Shown: piece after piece, positions 54,889 through 64,000 of the stretch
Layout: each line of letters starts with the position of its first letter
Position numbering within the stretch: position 1 is the first letter of the stretch
DNA from: Costus lasius
Lineage: Eukaryota; Streptophyta; Magnoliopsida; Zingiberales; Costaceae
Direction: 5' to 3'
DNA length: 64,000 bases
Assembly: GCA_027563935.2 (NCBI GenBank)
Contig: CM050450.1
Span: 27,639,439 to 27,703,438, forward strand
Program-made: the position numbers and the translations under genes
The notes under the pieces: model-generated
Databases searched by the model: none
What the model was told of the DNA's origin: nothing
Seen by the model: only the letters and a program-made list of their open reading frames with translations

Positions 54889-56854
54889 ATCTTTGATGAC
54901 ACCAAAATATATAGTATATTTTGTATCATTTTATATATCTTTTCATGCTCAATTGAAGATCTTTTGCTTATTTTTATGCCCAAATTATCAAATATTGCAA
55001 AAACTACTTCTATTTTGGTTTTTCATGTTTTTCAGGTAAAAAGGCAGTATTTTGAGGCGTTTTCAAGCAAAATCGAAGACATAGAAGAGTTACCATCATC
55101 AAGAGGAGATCACCAGACAAATTTCACGCAAATTGGAGCAACTGACCAAAATATGGTAGTGTCGTATTTTATATTACGGTACCGTAATATCGGAGCACTA
55201 CCGTAATTTGGTGGATTTTCAGATCAGAAAGTTTCCTTGATTTTACGGCACCGTCGTAAAGAATTACACAGTCGTATTTTCCAAACACTTTCGACCAGAG
55301 AGTTCAGCCGATTTTACGGCAGTGCTGTGAAGCATTTTACGGTGCCGTATTTCCAAGACAACTTGAGACTAGAGAATTTTCCCGAAATTACGACACTACC
55401 GTGAAATATTACACTGCCGTAGTTTGGAGCGCATTCAGAACAGAATAAATTGCTAAAATTATGGCACGGCCATAAAATATTTTATGGTACTGTATTTTGG
55501 GCAATTTTTGACCAGAAAATTACAAAGAAAATATGGCACTACCGTATTTTACAATACGGTACCGTATTTTATATGTGGACGCGCGAGTTTTTTGGGCTGA
55601 AACTTACGCAGACCATAACTTTTGATCCAGACCTCCAAATTGAAATCCAAAAGTTGCTGCGGACTTATCTTAAAGAGGAGAAGACACACAAAGTGAAAGT
55701 ACCAATTTTTATCTAGAATTGAGAGAGTAATTGAGAGAGAGGCGGTTAGGGTTTGACCTCATGCCGAGAGGCGTAGAGGGCACCTCAGGCCATGATTTTC
55801 ATGCAGAAGCTTCACCTGGAGGAGAAGACAACACCCCAAAAGTTTTAGAGGAAAAAGAGTTCAATCGGAAGAGGAATCAATGAAAGAAAGGGCACGACAC
55901 TGTTCACAGCGTGTTTTGGAGGCAAATTACGGCTGTAATTTCTATTGCAGCCGTGTTGTAACGTTGTTTCTTTTTCTTCTTTGATTTCTGAACACTTTGA
56001 TACTATGACTTATTGTATTTCTCTTTCCATGCTAGCTTAATCATATTTGGGACATGGGTGTAATTCACTTTGATTTCTTAATGATTAGATAACTCTTATT
56101 TTCGTTAGAATAGTTTTATTATGATGATTCTACTTATGTGATTGTTTGTCTTTGATTCTCCATAGATTGATGTTATTATTCATAATTTAGAGTTCTCGCA
56201 ATAAGGACTGAAAGCTTGAGAACTTGGAACCCTAGAATTGAATATTAGGAACTCTCTTAGGTTAGTTCTTAATTATTTGATTTTAGTGATTTTATTGCCA
56301 TGATGATAATTTGAATCTAAGGTAGAGTCGAGTTGTCAAACGTGGAGATCTTGCATGAAAGTGAGGATCGGAATGTTAGAGAACCATAAGTAGAACTTGT
56401 GTTGAGTCTCGGATGCACGAAAGTGATCCTTGAGATTCCACTTGAGACAATCAACTTAGAATTCGGATGCACGAAAGTGATCTTTGAATTCTTTGATTGA
56501 TTATTTACTTATCTTTAGCGTTGGGATAGATCTTGCGTGAAAGCGAGGATTGATCCCTGCATGATTGTTTGCACAAGAGTGAGATGATCTCTTTATGAAG
56601 TAAATTAAGTCTTTATCATGATAAGATTAGTCTGACGACCTTTTATATAGGTCTAGTCATTGAAATTAAGGTGGATGAAACCCTAGTCCCAATTTCTCTC
56701 TGATTATCTTTTCGTGTGTTTTCGATCATTGCTTTGCTATTAATCGATTGCTTAGATAGTAAGAATACAACTATTTGGTACTTAACAATACAACTATTTG
56801 ATATCTTTCTTTATTACTTCGAGTATCCGTGCACTTGCGGAATACAACAATCTT
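54889..56854 (+). mobile_element. Solo LTR with perfect ATCTT target duplication
   Basis: The LTR is 54,894-56,849 (1,956 bp). It starts TGATGACACC and ends CACTTGCGGAATACAACA. ATCTT is duplicated exactly at 54,889-54,893 and 56,850-56,854. It is the same family as element A's LTRs (start, CAGGTAAAAAGGCA block, GGCTGTAATTTCTATTGCAGCC, GGGACATGGGTGTAATTC). It carries five GAAAGTGA/GAAAGCGA/AGAGTGAG motifs (56,352-56,582), more than the other copies. Confidence 0.92.
55148..55580 (+). repeat. Palindromic module array (TACGG...CCGTA type), solo LTR
   Basis: Six modules start at about 55,152, 55,244, 55,315, 55,389, 55,460 and 55,532, a period of 71-74 bp after the first. Each holds a TACGGCAC-ACCGTAA half and an ACGGTGCCGTATTTT half. 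Spacers read GACCAGAGAGTT or GACTAGAGAATT. The last module ends with TACGGTACCGTA. Confidence 0.88.
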
Positions 56855-57266
56855 CTCTATGTATATTGCGCACTCCATGTTTTCAGCTCTACCTCCTTCT
56901 TCAACAAGAAAAAACTCAAGTGACTCTTGTGCATGATTTGTTTCGATATATTGCTCTGACTCATTGTTGATATTATCATTGTCCTCGTCACTATCACTTA
57001 TTTCAAAGTCCTCAACCTCTATCTCAATCTCAACCCCAGAAGGGGAGGGAGAAGCCAAAAATTCTTGTCTTGCATGTTCAGATAAGTGGATAAAGTGTTC
57101 TTCAAACCTGAATACATCAATTCGTATGATTTGACTAACACGTTCGATAATACTTAAAATAGTGATTCTCCATTGATCAGCATTAAAGAAATTTAAGGTA
57201 GATGTAAGAAAGATTTCACGATGAGAATTTGGCAGAATGATAATTATCTTCACTCTTCTATTATCT

Positions 57267-57393
57267 GCCATTTTTCTCTATGCCTCGTGCTCACCACGTG
57301 ATAATTATATTATAAAAGTAAATTAATTTAATACTTACTTGATCTTCTCCACGTCTAGTCACGTGGTGAGCACAAGGCATAGAGAAAAATGGC
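57267..57393. repeat. Inverted repeat at the start of the RING gene
   Basis: Arms 57,267-57,300 and 57,360-57,393 (34 bp) match at 33 positions, with a 59 bp AT-rich loop. The minus-strand start codon of the RING frame (57,271-57,269) is inside the first arm. CACGTG caps both arms. Confidence 0.85.
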
Positions 57394-57886
57394 TAGTCTA
57401 GACCGAGAGAGCATTGAATTCTTGATGGCTAGAAAGAGACTTAAGTTTGAGTTCAATTAAGAAACTAATTGAAACTCAAGACTTAGAAAAGAGATTAAGA
57501 GAGAATGAGAAATTATTCCAAAGCTAGTTGGAAACTTGTGTGAAGAAATGAGAGGGCTGTGCGGGGAGGGGGGGGTCAATTTATAGAGATGAATTAGGTG
57601 TATATTTACATATTTATCCCCTATTTTTAATTATTAAAAGGGGCTAAAATGGTAATTTTATACTAAAAAAAATGCATATCCGTGCCGTGCCTGGCCTGGG
57701 TCCATGCCGTGCCTGGCACGACCCGTGTGTCGTGGCTGGCCCGACCCGCGTGCCGTGCCTGGACCGGCCCAAGTGCTGTGATACCTCGGCCCAGCCCGAC
57801 CCGAGCCAGGCCACGGGCCCGTTGACCTGGTCAACGGGCCGTGCCGTGCCGGGCCGCGGGCCGACCCGGCCCGTTGGCCACCTCTA

Positions 57887-58725
57887 GATGTATTGTTTGA
57901 TGAATGTGATCTAAGAGTGAAGCTACTTCTTTAAATAAAACAAGAATATGAGTATGATTTTGAGTTGATATCGATGGGTTAACTTAGTTGATGTTCAACC
58001 TATTTGCTATTTGTTGGGAAGAAAGATTCCATGATTCAATATAGAGAGTGATGACTCCCTTACTTGGCACTACACAGAATTGGCAGTGGTACCAAAGACA
58101 TGGGTTGAAGTTAAAAAAAAATGATGAAAAAAAAATAATCAAGAGAATGACTCCTCGTCTTGGCACCGTGTTGATTTGCGGTGGTACCGAAGTTAAGAGT
58201 TGAAGTCCAAGCAAAAAAGTATGTATCTATGTGGCTATGGAGAGAAATCGTTTCACGTTAACTCCACTATCTCGTGTAAGATTCTTCCTACCAAAGAGAT
58301 ATGAGTTTTATTGCATTGGTTATGTGATCAATGTACTCTAAATTCATCATAAAAAAGGTGGTAATCGAATTAGAGAATGTGAACGATACAAAAAAGGGAG
58401 GAACTTAAAAACTTATGAGTGGAAAAAGATCTTGGAAATCCTATTCCTATAAACAAAAGTACAGTGGGTTTGAACTAAAACTGGGAGAAATCTTGAGGTT
58501 GAAATTCTATTTATTATACGAGTTGCAAAATTTTATTTGATTAAGTTGTAAATCTTGAGGATTGAATTCAGAAGATGATATGTTTATTTGAAATTCTATG
58601 TAGCATTTGGTGAGATTTTTCATTAGTGATTATATTTTAGAAGTTTACTCTTCATAAGAAAGTTTATTCCTTTAATTAGTTTTTGATTTTGCTTGAGGAC
58701 AAACAAAGTTTGAGCCTTATGTATT
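57887..58725 (+). other. 3' internal region of element A
   Basis: There is no long frame. Two modules pair TTGGCAC with GTGGTACC-AAG (58,055-58,095 and 58,158-58,190). The end TTTTGCTTGAGGACAAAC (58,686-58,703) then leads to the 3' LTR, as in element B. The purine-rich tract expected just before the LTR is degenerate. Confidence 0.6.
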
Positions 58726-60552
58726 TGATGACATGAAAATTCATAGTATATTTTGTCATTTGATAGGTCTTTTGTGTCATATTCATGCTATTTTGCTTAT
58801 TTTTATGCCTTATTTATCAAATATTGCATAATCTATACATTTTCTGGTTTTTGATTATTTTCAAGTAAAAAGGCATCATTTTAAGGCGTTTTTGAGCAAT
58901 TTAAGTGCATAGACAAAATCTCATCATCAAGAGAAGATTACATGTCAAATTTCACGTAGATCAGAGCTTCAAATGAAATTACGGCAGGGCCGTAATGAAT
59001 ATTACGGTACTGTGGTTTTACTGAACTTATAGAATAAACCATGGCACTGCCGTAATCTATTCAACTTCCTGTAATTTTGGTCGATTTCTATCTAGAGAAG
59101 AATACGGCCCTACCGTAATTAATATTACGGGCCATAATTTCGGGAGATTTCTTTCCATAAAGATTTGCACTTATACGACACTACCGTGGTTTACATTACG
59201 ACCCGTGTTTCTTTTTAAAAGATATTACGGCACTGCCGTAATGGAAATTACAGCTGTGATTATGATCTAGACAACCGATTTTCTCGGTATTACTGTAGCC
59301 CAATTTTTTCACAGATGATTGTGGATGATTTAGACCACTATTTCAAGAACCGTCAAAAGGGGAATACTGGGGAAAAGGAGGCGAACATCATCAAACGAAA
59401 AGCCCCAATTTTGATTCACGCTTTTGAGAGAAATCATGTTCTTCACCGCCGCCCTAGGGTTTGTTGCCGCGAAGTGTACAGAGCACCACCGACCGTGAAA
59501 TTTGAGGGAAAGTTACGCCTGGAGGAGGAGAACATACCCTAGAAGTTTTAGAGTGAAAGGAGATCGATCGAAGGAGAAATCAATGAAAGAAGGGATGTCG
59601 CACTGTTCATCGCGAGTTCTGGAGCAAATTACGGGTTGTAATTTTCATTACAACCCTGCGTTTAGTAAAATTTCCTCTTTCTCTTCGATTTTTGATTATT
59701 CTATACTATGGCTTTTTGTAATTCTTCTACCATGCTAGCTTAAACACTTATTGGGACATGGGGTGTAATCCCCTTAATTTCATAATGATTAAATGATCTT
59801 TAATTCGTCAAGATATTTTATTATGATAATTCTACTTAAGTGATGATCTTCTTTAATCCTTTCTAGTTTCATATTGTTAACATATATTGGAGTTTTTGTG
59901 ATATGGACTAAAAAGTGACTTACAAAACTTGGAACCCTAAAATTGAGAATTAGGAACTCATAGTAAGAAATTAGGTTCATTCTTATTTCTAGATCTTAGA
60001 AGTTTATTGACTTGTTGATAATCTGATCTAGGAAGAATTAATGAATTAAACATGAAGATATCGTAAGAAATTAGGTATTGGATCGTTGGAAACCCTTAAA
60101 TAGAACCTGTGAAACTAAAGTATGAAAGTATTTAGTTTTCACTTGAGATGATTGACATAGAGATTGGATGCATGAAAGTGATCTTAAATCTCCTTGTCAA
60201 TGATTTACTTATCTTTTGCATTGAATAAATCCTGTGCGAAAGTGAGGATTGATTCTTTGTAAATTGTCTACGCGAAAGCGAGATGATTTCTTTTTAAAGT
60301 AAATTATTTCTTTATCATAATAAGATTGAACTAACGAGCACTTATTTTCAACTAGTCATTGAAATTAAGGTGGATGAAACCCTAGTCCTAGCTTTTCTCT
60401 CTGACTTTTCATGTACTTTCCGATCATTTACTTGCATCATAATCGATTGTTTAGCTAGTGAAAAATTAATTATTCGGTACTTAACAAACGAGGTCTCTGT
60501 GGTTCGATATCTTTTTATTATTTTAAGTATCCATGCACTTGCGGACACAACA
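58726..60552 (+). repeat. 3' LTR of element A
   Basis: 1,827 bp, TGATGACATG to CACTTGCGGACACAACA. It keeps the end that the 5' LTR has lost. It is followed by AAACT, the same five bases that precede the 5' LTR. Confidence 0.85.
58978..59275 (+). repeat. Palindromic module array (TACGG...CCGTA type), element A 3' LTR
   Basis: The counterpart of 28,884-29,130 and better preserved: ATTACGGCAGGGCCGTAAT at about 58,979, TACGGCCCTACCGTAATT at about 59,103, ATTACGGCACTGCCGTAAT at about 59,225. Some palindromes perfect here are broken in the 5' LTR and vice versa. Confidence 0.85.
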
Positions 60553-60557
60553 AAACT

Positions 60558-61290
60558 CAAAGTAGAGTGTATGTAAATGTTTGTGGCTTCAATAAATCTG
60601 TTTGCATTGGGTAATGTTACGGTGAAGTTGATTGCTCTTAACAAGTATAGAGGCTAACAAGGTTTACTATGAGGCTTGGGAAAAGTCAAATAAGCTAAGT
60701 TTAAACTTGATGACGATGATCATGACTAAGAACATTAAACTCTTAATGCCGAAGACAAATAACGTAAGGGAATTTATGAAAAAGGTAAAGGAGCATTCAC
60801 AATTAGACTTGGCTAACAAGTCTATTGTGAGGAGCCTCACGAGTGAATTGACCACAAAGAAATTTGCTTAGTTGAGGCACATCCACGATCATATAACTGA
60901 CATGACAAATCTTACCGCAAAGCTTAAAGTTATGGGGATGGATGTGAATAAAAGCTTTTTGGTCCAATTCATTATCAATTCACTCCCTCATGAATTTAGC
61001 TAGCTCGAGATGAACTATAACACTAATAAGGATAAATGGACTATAAAAAAATAAAGGTCATGTTAGTACAGGAGCAAGGGAGATTAAAGAAGATGAAGGA
61101 ACATTCAACTCATCTCCCTATTCAAGATGGTAGCAATAGAAGTAAGGGTAAGCTAGGGAAAGGAAACGACAAATGAAAGGATAAGAGCTTCATGAAGGTG
61201 AACGAGGGCCATATCTAGAAAGGACATAAGTGTTTTTCTTCAAGAAAGCTAAACATTTAAGAAAGACTTATGTTTAAGCTAAGAGGAAAA
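60558..61290 (+). pseudogene. Copia-type gag pseudogene
   Basis: In frame pieces: GNVTVKLIALNKY, YEAWEKSNKLSLNLM, NNVREFMKKVKEHSQ, KSIVRSLTSELTTKKF, HDHITDMTNLTAKLKVMGMDV, LVQFIINSLPHEF, LEMNYNTNKDKW, then a decayed basic region. This is the gag (UBN2-like) domain of a copia element with several stops and frameshifts. Its 5' side was separated by the insertion of element A (AAACT duplication at 60,553). The last 300 bp are near-identical to 26,091-26,400. Confidence 0.78.
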
Positions 61291-61299
61291 TTTAAAAGT

Positions 61300-62290
61300 T
61301 ACTTCCCATAGCCCCGAAATAGGTTTAAGCTACAATATTTATAATGTAAAACATCTTAAACATGAATAAAAAATTATAATCAATAAAAAAAAGAAAATAA
61401 CAATGTGTCAATTGAAGAAAAATTACAAAAATTTGGATTTTCTCTCTCCTAGTTGTAAATGCAATCACGGTCGATTGTGACTTTGAATGTTGCTTCTTCT
61501 CTACTTGTGGTAGTGAGTAATTTGATTTAAATCTCTCTTGATTCTTGATGGATTTTGATAAAATTTTAAGCTTGAACTCGGCCCCATGATCCAAGCCTTC
61601 ATCTGTGATTTGTGTGGTCCAATTTGACATACCTTGTTAGCTATGAGCATTGGAAGGCGCCACTAGGGTTTTAGATGCTGATCTCACCTTCCCGGGTTCG
61701 ATTCGACATGAGGAGGTGATGATAGTGGCTTAAACTTAGTGGAATTGTCACCCTAGGTGTACTCTCCCAAAGCCCTAAGGTTTGAACTTCTATTATAGCC
61801 TCTTAGAGGAGAAATCAAAGGAAAAACAGTTGCTTGTTGTCCACTAGAATTGGGCCTAATCTTTGTAATCATGGGCTGTGATTGTAATCACAAGGTATGA
61901 TTTTTAAGTTGATCCTTTTTCTTTGAAAATCATGGTGTGGCCTTATTCTCCTTAGAAAATATTATTTTATCAGTAAATCTTGTAGAATCTTTCATTGCCT
62001 AAGAATCACTACCAGTGATTGTAATCACCACTATAAACTTTCGTCTTGCTTTGGGCTCTAAGTTTCTAATGAAGGTCTCCTTATATACTTTGAACAACTT
62101 TATGATAAAATATTTATAATTTTGCTTATTTTTATGGTCTTTTACCTAAAAAATATAAAATAGAAAAATAAGATTTTTTTTGTAATATATAATAAATTTA
62201 GGCTATTTTTAATGCAACTAGAAGAAAATATAACATAATTTTATAATAAAAACACATGAAAAATAGTATAAAAATTAGTGTGATTAGTAT
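61300..62290 (-). repeat. LTR-like sequence with GTGATT/AATCAC palindromes
   Basis: The start CCCCGAAATAGGTTTAAGCTACAA resembles 34,322-34,345 in element B's LTR, suggesting a related LTR in minus orientation. It carries a fourth palindrome type: CAATCACGG-TCGATTGTG (about 61,462), TGTGATTGTAATCACA (about 61,877) and AGTGATTGTAATCACC (about 62,014). Boundaries are not defined. Confidence 0.4.
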
Positions 62291-62302
62291 GGCTTCAAAA
62301 TA

Positions 62303-62494
62303 TTATTCATGAGACACAAAAGTAGATTGGGCATTGGGTAGAGTATATAAGGTTGAGTTGGCGAAGTCGGGTTCTTCGTCATGATAGGATCTAGACCTTC
62401 TATTAGGGTGTCTATCCTCTTGGCTTTTGGTTTCTAACTCTCCTACCCACACATTCAAACAATTCAAGTAGGTATTGATGCGATCTAATTTCAT
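62303..62494 (-). pseudogene. Short Ty3-type gag fragment
   Basis: A 63-codon minus frame reads LDRINTYLNCLNVWVGELE, RHPNRRSRSYHDEEPDF and STLYTLPNAQSTFVSHE. The combination of a coiled segment and an arginine-rich segment resembles the C-terminal part of a plant Ty3 gag. There is no continuation on either side. Confidence 0.35.
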
Positions 62495-62499
62495 GGCTA

Positions 62500-63327
62500 C
62501 GAGTGTCTTGAGTTCATTTTGGTTCGTCTACTGTAGAATTACCTTTAATACGCACCATTTTAAATTTTGAGATTGTTTTAATTTTTGAAATCACTTTGAT
62601 TTTTTTTTTCAAACATTGCTAGTGAATCAGCAACCTAAAATGTGACAATACAAGCAACAGCAATACAAGAGTAGATTTTGAAAACTAAATGCAAACATGA
62701 TGAAATCGCTACCTTTAAATACCTAAATTTTTTGTAAATTTTTAACAGAAACTTAATTGATGCTAAATGATGCAAAACAAGCAGTGATAAAAAAAAACAG
62801 AAACTTAATTCTAAAGTTTAACATAAATCAAGTGCAAAGCTTTCACAACACAAAAACTGAAAGTCTACCCCATTTGGTGCAGCGTTTAGTGTCATGCCTT
62901 GTTTACGGTAATATTTTTTTTATGAATTTCCACGTAAGTCAACGCTTGACTCGAGCCCAAATAAGCCCACACAGAGCTCCCATGGTCGCAACTGCGAGGT
63001 TGGGCGCGACTGGCGGGGAAGGTTCCTCGAACCGACCCCCAGCCCGACTATGGACTAAGTGGAAGATTGCTGCCGTTCCAACATGGCTCAAGTCAACGTA
63101 GACGATTCACCGAAGACCAGTGTCGTCGAGTTGAACTGGGTTCACACGAACCCAAAAGGGACCCACCCGTAACCGATTGCATCAGATCGCAACAGTTTCC
63201 AAACACTCACGTGCAGGAGCAAACCAAGGAGAGTAACCAGACGTCCCATGCCGGAGAGTCGGACTCACCCACACGTCCGCGGATCAAGCCGGTGCCCGAC
63301 GATCATGGACAGTTGTCAACAGAGCGT
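62500..63327. other. No gene seen
   Basis: AT-rich to 62,900, then GC-rich (62,930-63,325) with frames open by composition only. No domain is recognised. Confidence 0.45.
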
Positions 63328-64000
63328 TGTTGTGTCCGCAAGTGCACAGATACTCGAAGTAATAATTAAGATATCGAACCACAGAGACCTCGTTTGTCAA
63401 GTACTGAATAACCAATTTCTCACTAGCTAGGCAGTCGAAAATATCAAGCAAACTATCAAAAGCTACACGAAAATATCGATGAACAGTGCGGGCGACGATT
63501 TCTTTGTTGATTGCTCCTCTGATCGATCTCCTTTCACTCTGAAACTTCTAGGTATGTTCTCCTCCTCTAGGCGAAGCTTCCCAAGTATCACGACCGGACA
63601 TGCACTGTACACTTCGCGGCGGGGAAACCTAGGGCGACGTCAAAAATCACCAATTCTCTCTTGATCGTGGATGAAAATTAGGGCTTTTCATGTGTGTCTC
63701 TTTTCCTCGATCTGATGAGTATTTTCCTTTTTACGGATCTCCAATTAATGGCCTAGATCTTCCGCAATCATCTGCGCAAGAATCGGGCTTCAAACAGTCC
63801 GTGAAAATAGCGGGTTTGGGTTACAATTACGGTCGTGAAAACCATTATGGCAGTGCCGTAATTTCAGCAGAAATTATCGGTACATAAATTACCCAGGATT
63901 ACAGTACCATAATATTCATTATGGCAGTGCCATATTTTCTTCAAATCTCTCGGGTGAAAAATCGACTTGAAATACGGTCCGTAATTTTCATTACGGCAGC
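63328..64000 (-). repeat. LTR of the element A family, shortened form, running off the window
   Basis: It starts TGTTGTGTCCGCAAGTGCAC, the reverse complement of the A-family LTR end. It follows the family to about 63,490 and then jumps to the GATCTCCTTTCACTCT/CCTCCTCTAGGCG block, omitting the roughly 700-800 bp that carry the GAAAGYGA motifs in other copies. From 63,800 it carries the TACGG/CCGTA array (ATTACGGTCGTGAAAACC, TATGGCAGTGCCGTAATTT). It continues beyond base 64,000. Confidence 0.8.

Larger units (their letters stand above)
54774..57271 (-). pseudogene. RING-H2 finger protein gene interrupted by a solo LTR
   Basis: The first part is 57,271-56,850 and the second 54,888-54,774. Taking the five-base target duplication once, the two parts join in frame (537 nt, 178 residues plus stop). 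The N-terminal 120 residues include an acidic stretch (EIEIEVEDFEISDSDED). The C-terminal RING has first ligands CAIY, then CSHIFHSSC and CPLCR, giving the C-x-H-x2-H-x2-C pattern of RING-H2 E3 ubiquitin ligases. The second cysteine is Tyr, so zinc binding at site one is doubtful. The LTR enters within the RING, after the CAIYIEK segment. The gene is ATG-initiated at 57,271, inside an arm of an inverted repeat. The family member is not recognised. Confidence 0.7.
54334..57886 (-). mobile_element. hAT-like unit carrying a RING-H2 gene, split by a solo LTR
   Basis: The right end, reverse-complemented, starts TAGAGGTGGCCAACGGGCC and continues with GGCACGG/GGGCC-rich subterminal sequence, typical of plant hAT elements. 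The left side (54,334-54,480) has matching CGGGCCG-rich sequence (TGGCAAACGGGCCGAG at about 54,437) but no clean terminus or 8 bp duplication. No transposase is seen. Between the GC-rich ends lie a RING-H2 frame and a 1,956 bp solo LTR. Without that LTR the unit is about 1.6 kb. Confidence 0.5.
28603..60557 (+). mobile_element. Element A: Athila/Tat-like LTR element, nest of about 32 kb
   Basis: LTRs at 28,608-~30,400 and 58,726-60,552 belong to one family (about 90% identical by eye). AAACT is present immediately outside both (28,603-28,607 and 60,553-60,557), so they are the two ends of one insertion. Its own parts are the 5' LTR, a broken gag-protease (30,597-32,845), the post-protease block at 33,147, a palindromic array to 33,646, and the 3' internal region 57,887-58,725. 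Reverse transcriptase, RNase H and integrase are absent. The rest is later insertions (element B, another LTR and a hAT-like unit with its own solo LTR). The 5' LTR lacks its last 50 or so bases and the primer-binding site. Confidence 0.75.

Noticed and set aside
57672..57887. 71-codon plus frame in the GC-rich end
   Set aside because: Composition artefact of the hAT-like subterminal GGGCC/GGCACG repeats.

Overview
The window is plant nuclear DNA, from an angiosperm that I cannot name. It has one intact host gene, spliced with canonical GT/AG introns, inside dense nested retrotransposon sequence. The elements belong to plant-specific families: Athila/Tat-type and Tekay/Del-type Ty3 elements, copia gag remnants, hAT-like and PIF/Harbinger-like DNA elements. 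Nothing looks bacterial or organellar.

Layout. 1-1,800: the end of an Athila/Tat integrase fused to a long terminal repeat (LTR). 2,405-16,745: a tandem array of eight 1.15-1.6 kb units, each with a hAT-like miniature element; the array is interrupted by a 3.9 kb solo LTR and a 333 bp Harbinger MITE. 17,456-18,555: a solo LTR with a perfect 5 bp target-site duplication (TSD). 19,156-24,988 (minus): a complete four-exon IMP dehydrogenase gene, the only convincing functional host gene. 25,871-28,602: degenerate gag fragments between direct repeats. 28,608-60,552: one huge nest. Its outer layer is element A (plus strand, Athila/Tat-like, TSD AAACT). Inside A lies element B (minus strand, same superfamily). 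Inside B lie a young Tekay-type element (34,895-45,356, LTRs about 99.7% identical) and a Harbinger-like element (46,704-48,285). The right half of the nest holds another LTR subfamily (52,812 to about 54,333) and a hAT-like unit carrying a RING-H2 reading frame that is split exactly by a solo LTR (54,894-56,849). 60,558-64,000: copia gag remnants and further LTR pieces.

The most unusual signal is in the Athila/Tat-like LTRs. Each subfamily carries a short array of 66-75 bp modules built round a palindrome. The palindrome differs by subfamily (TACGGCACTGCCGTAAT type; CACGGCCGTGCATGG type; GGTGAACCC/GGGTTCACC type; GTGATTGTAATCAC type), while the spacer is related between types. In both elements whose interiors survive (A and B), a second array of the same palindrome type sits outside the LTR, just after a conserved block at the pol/3' region boundary. 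This looks like a paired cis-acting system whose recognition sequence switches between subfamilies. Two further reiterated motifs (GYRYGAAAGYGAG in the LTR, GTGGTACCGAAG in the 3' internal region) recur in the same elements.

All comparisons were made by eye. Element boundaries with TSDs are exact; boundaries given as approximate are not.
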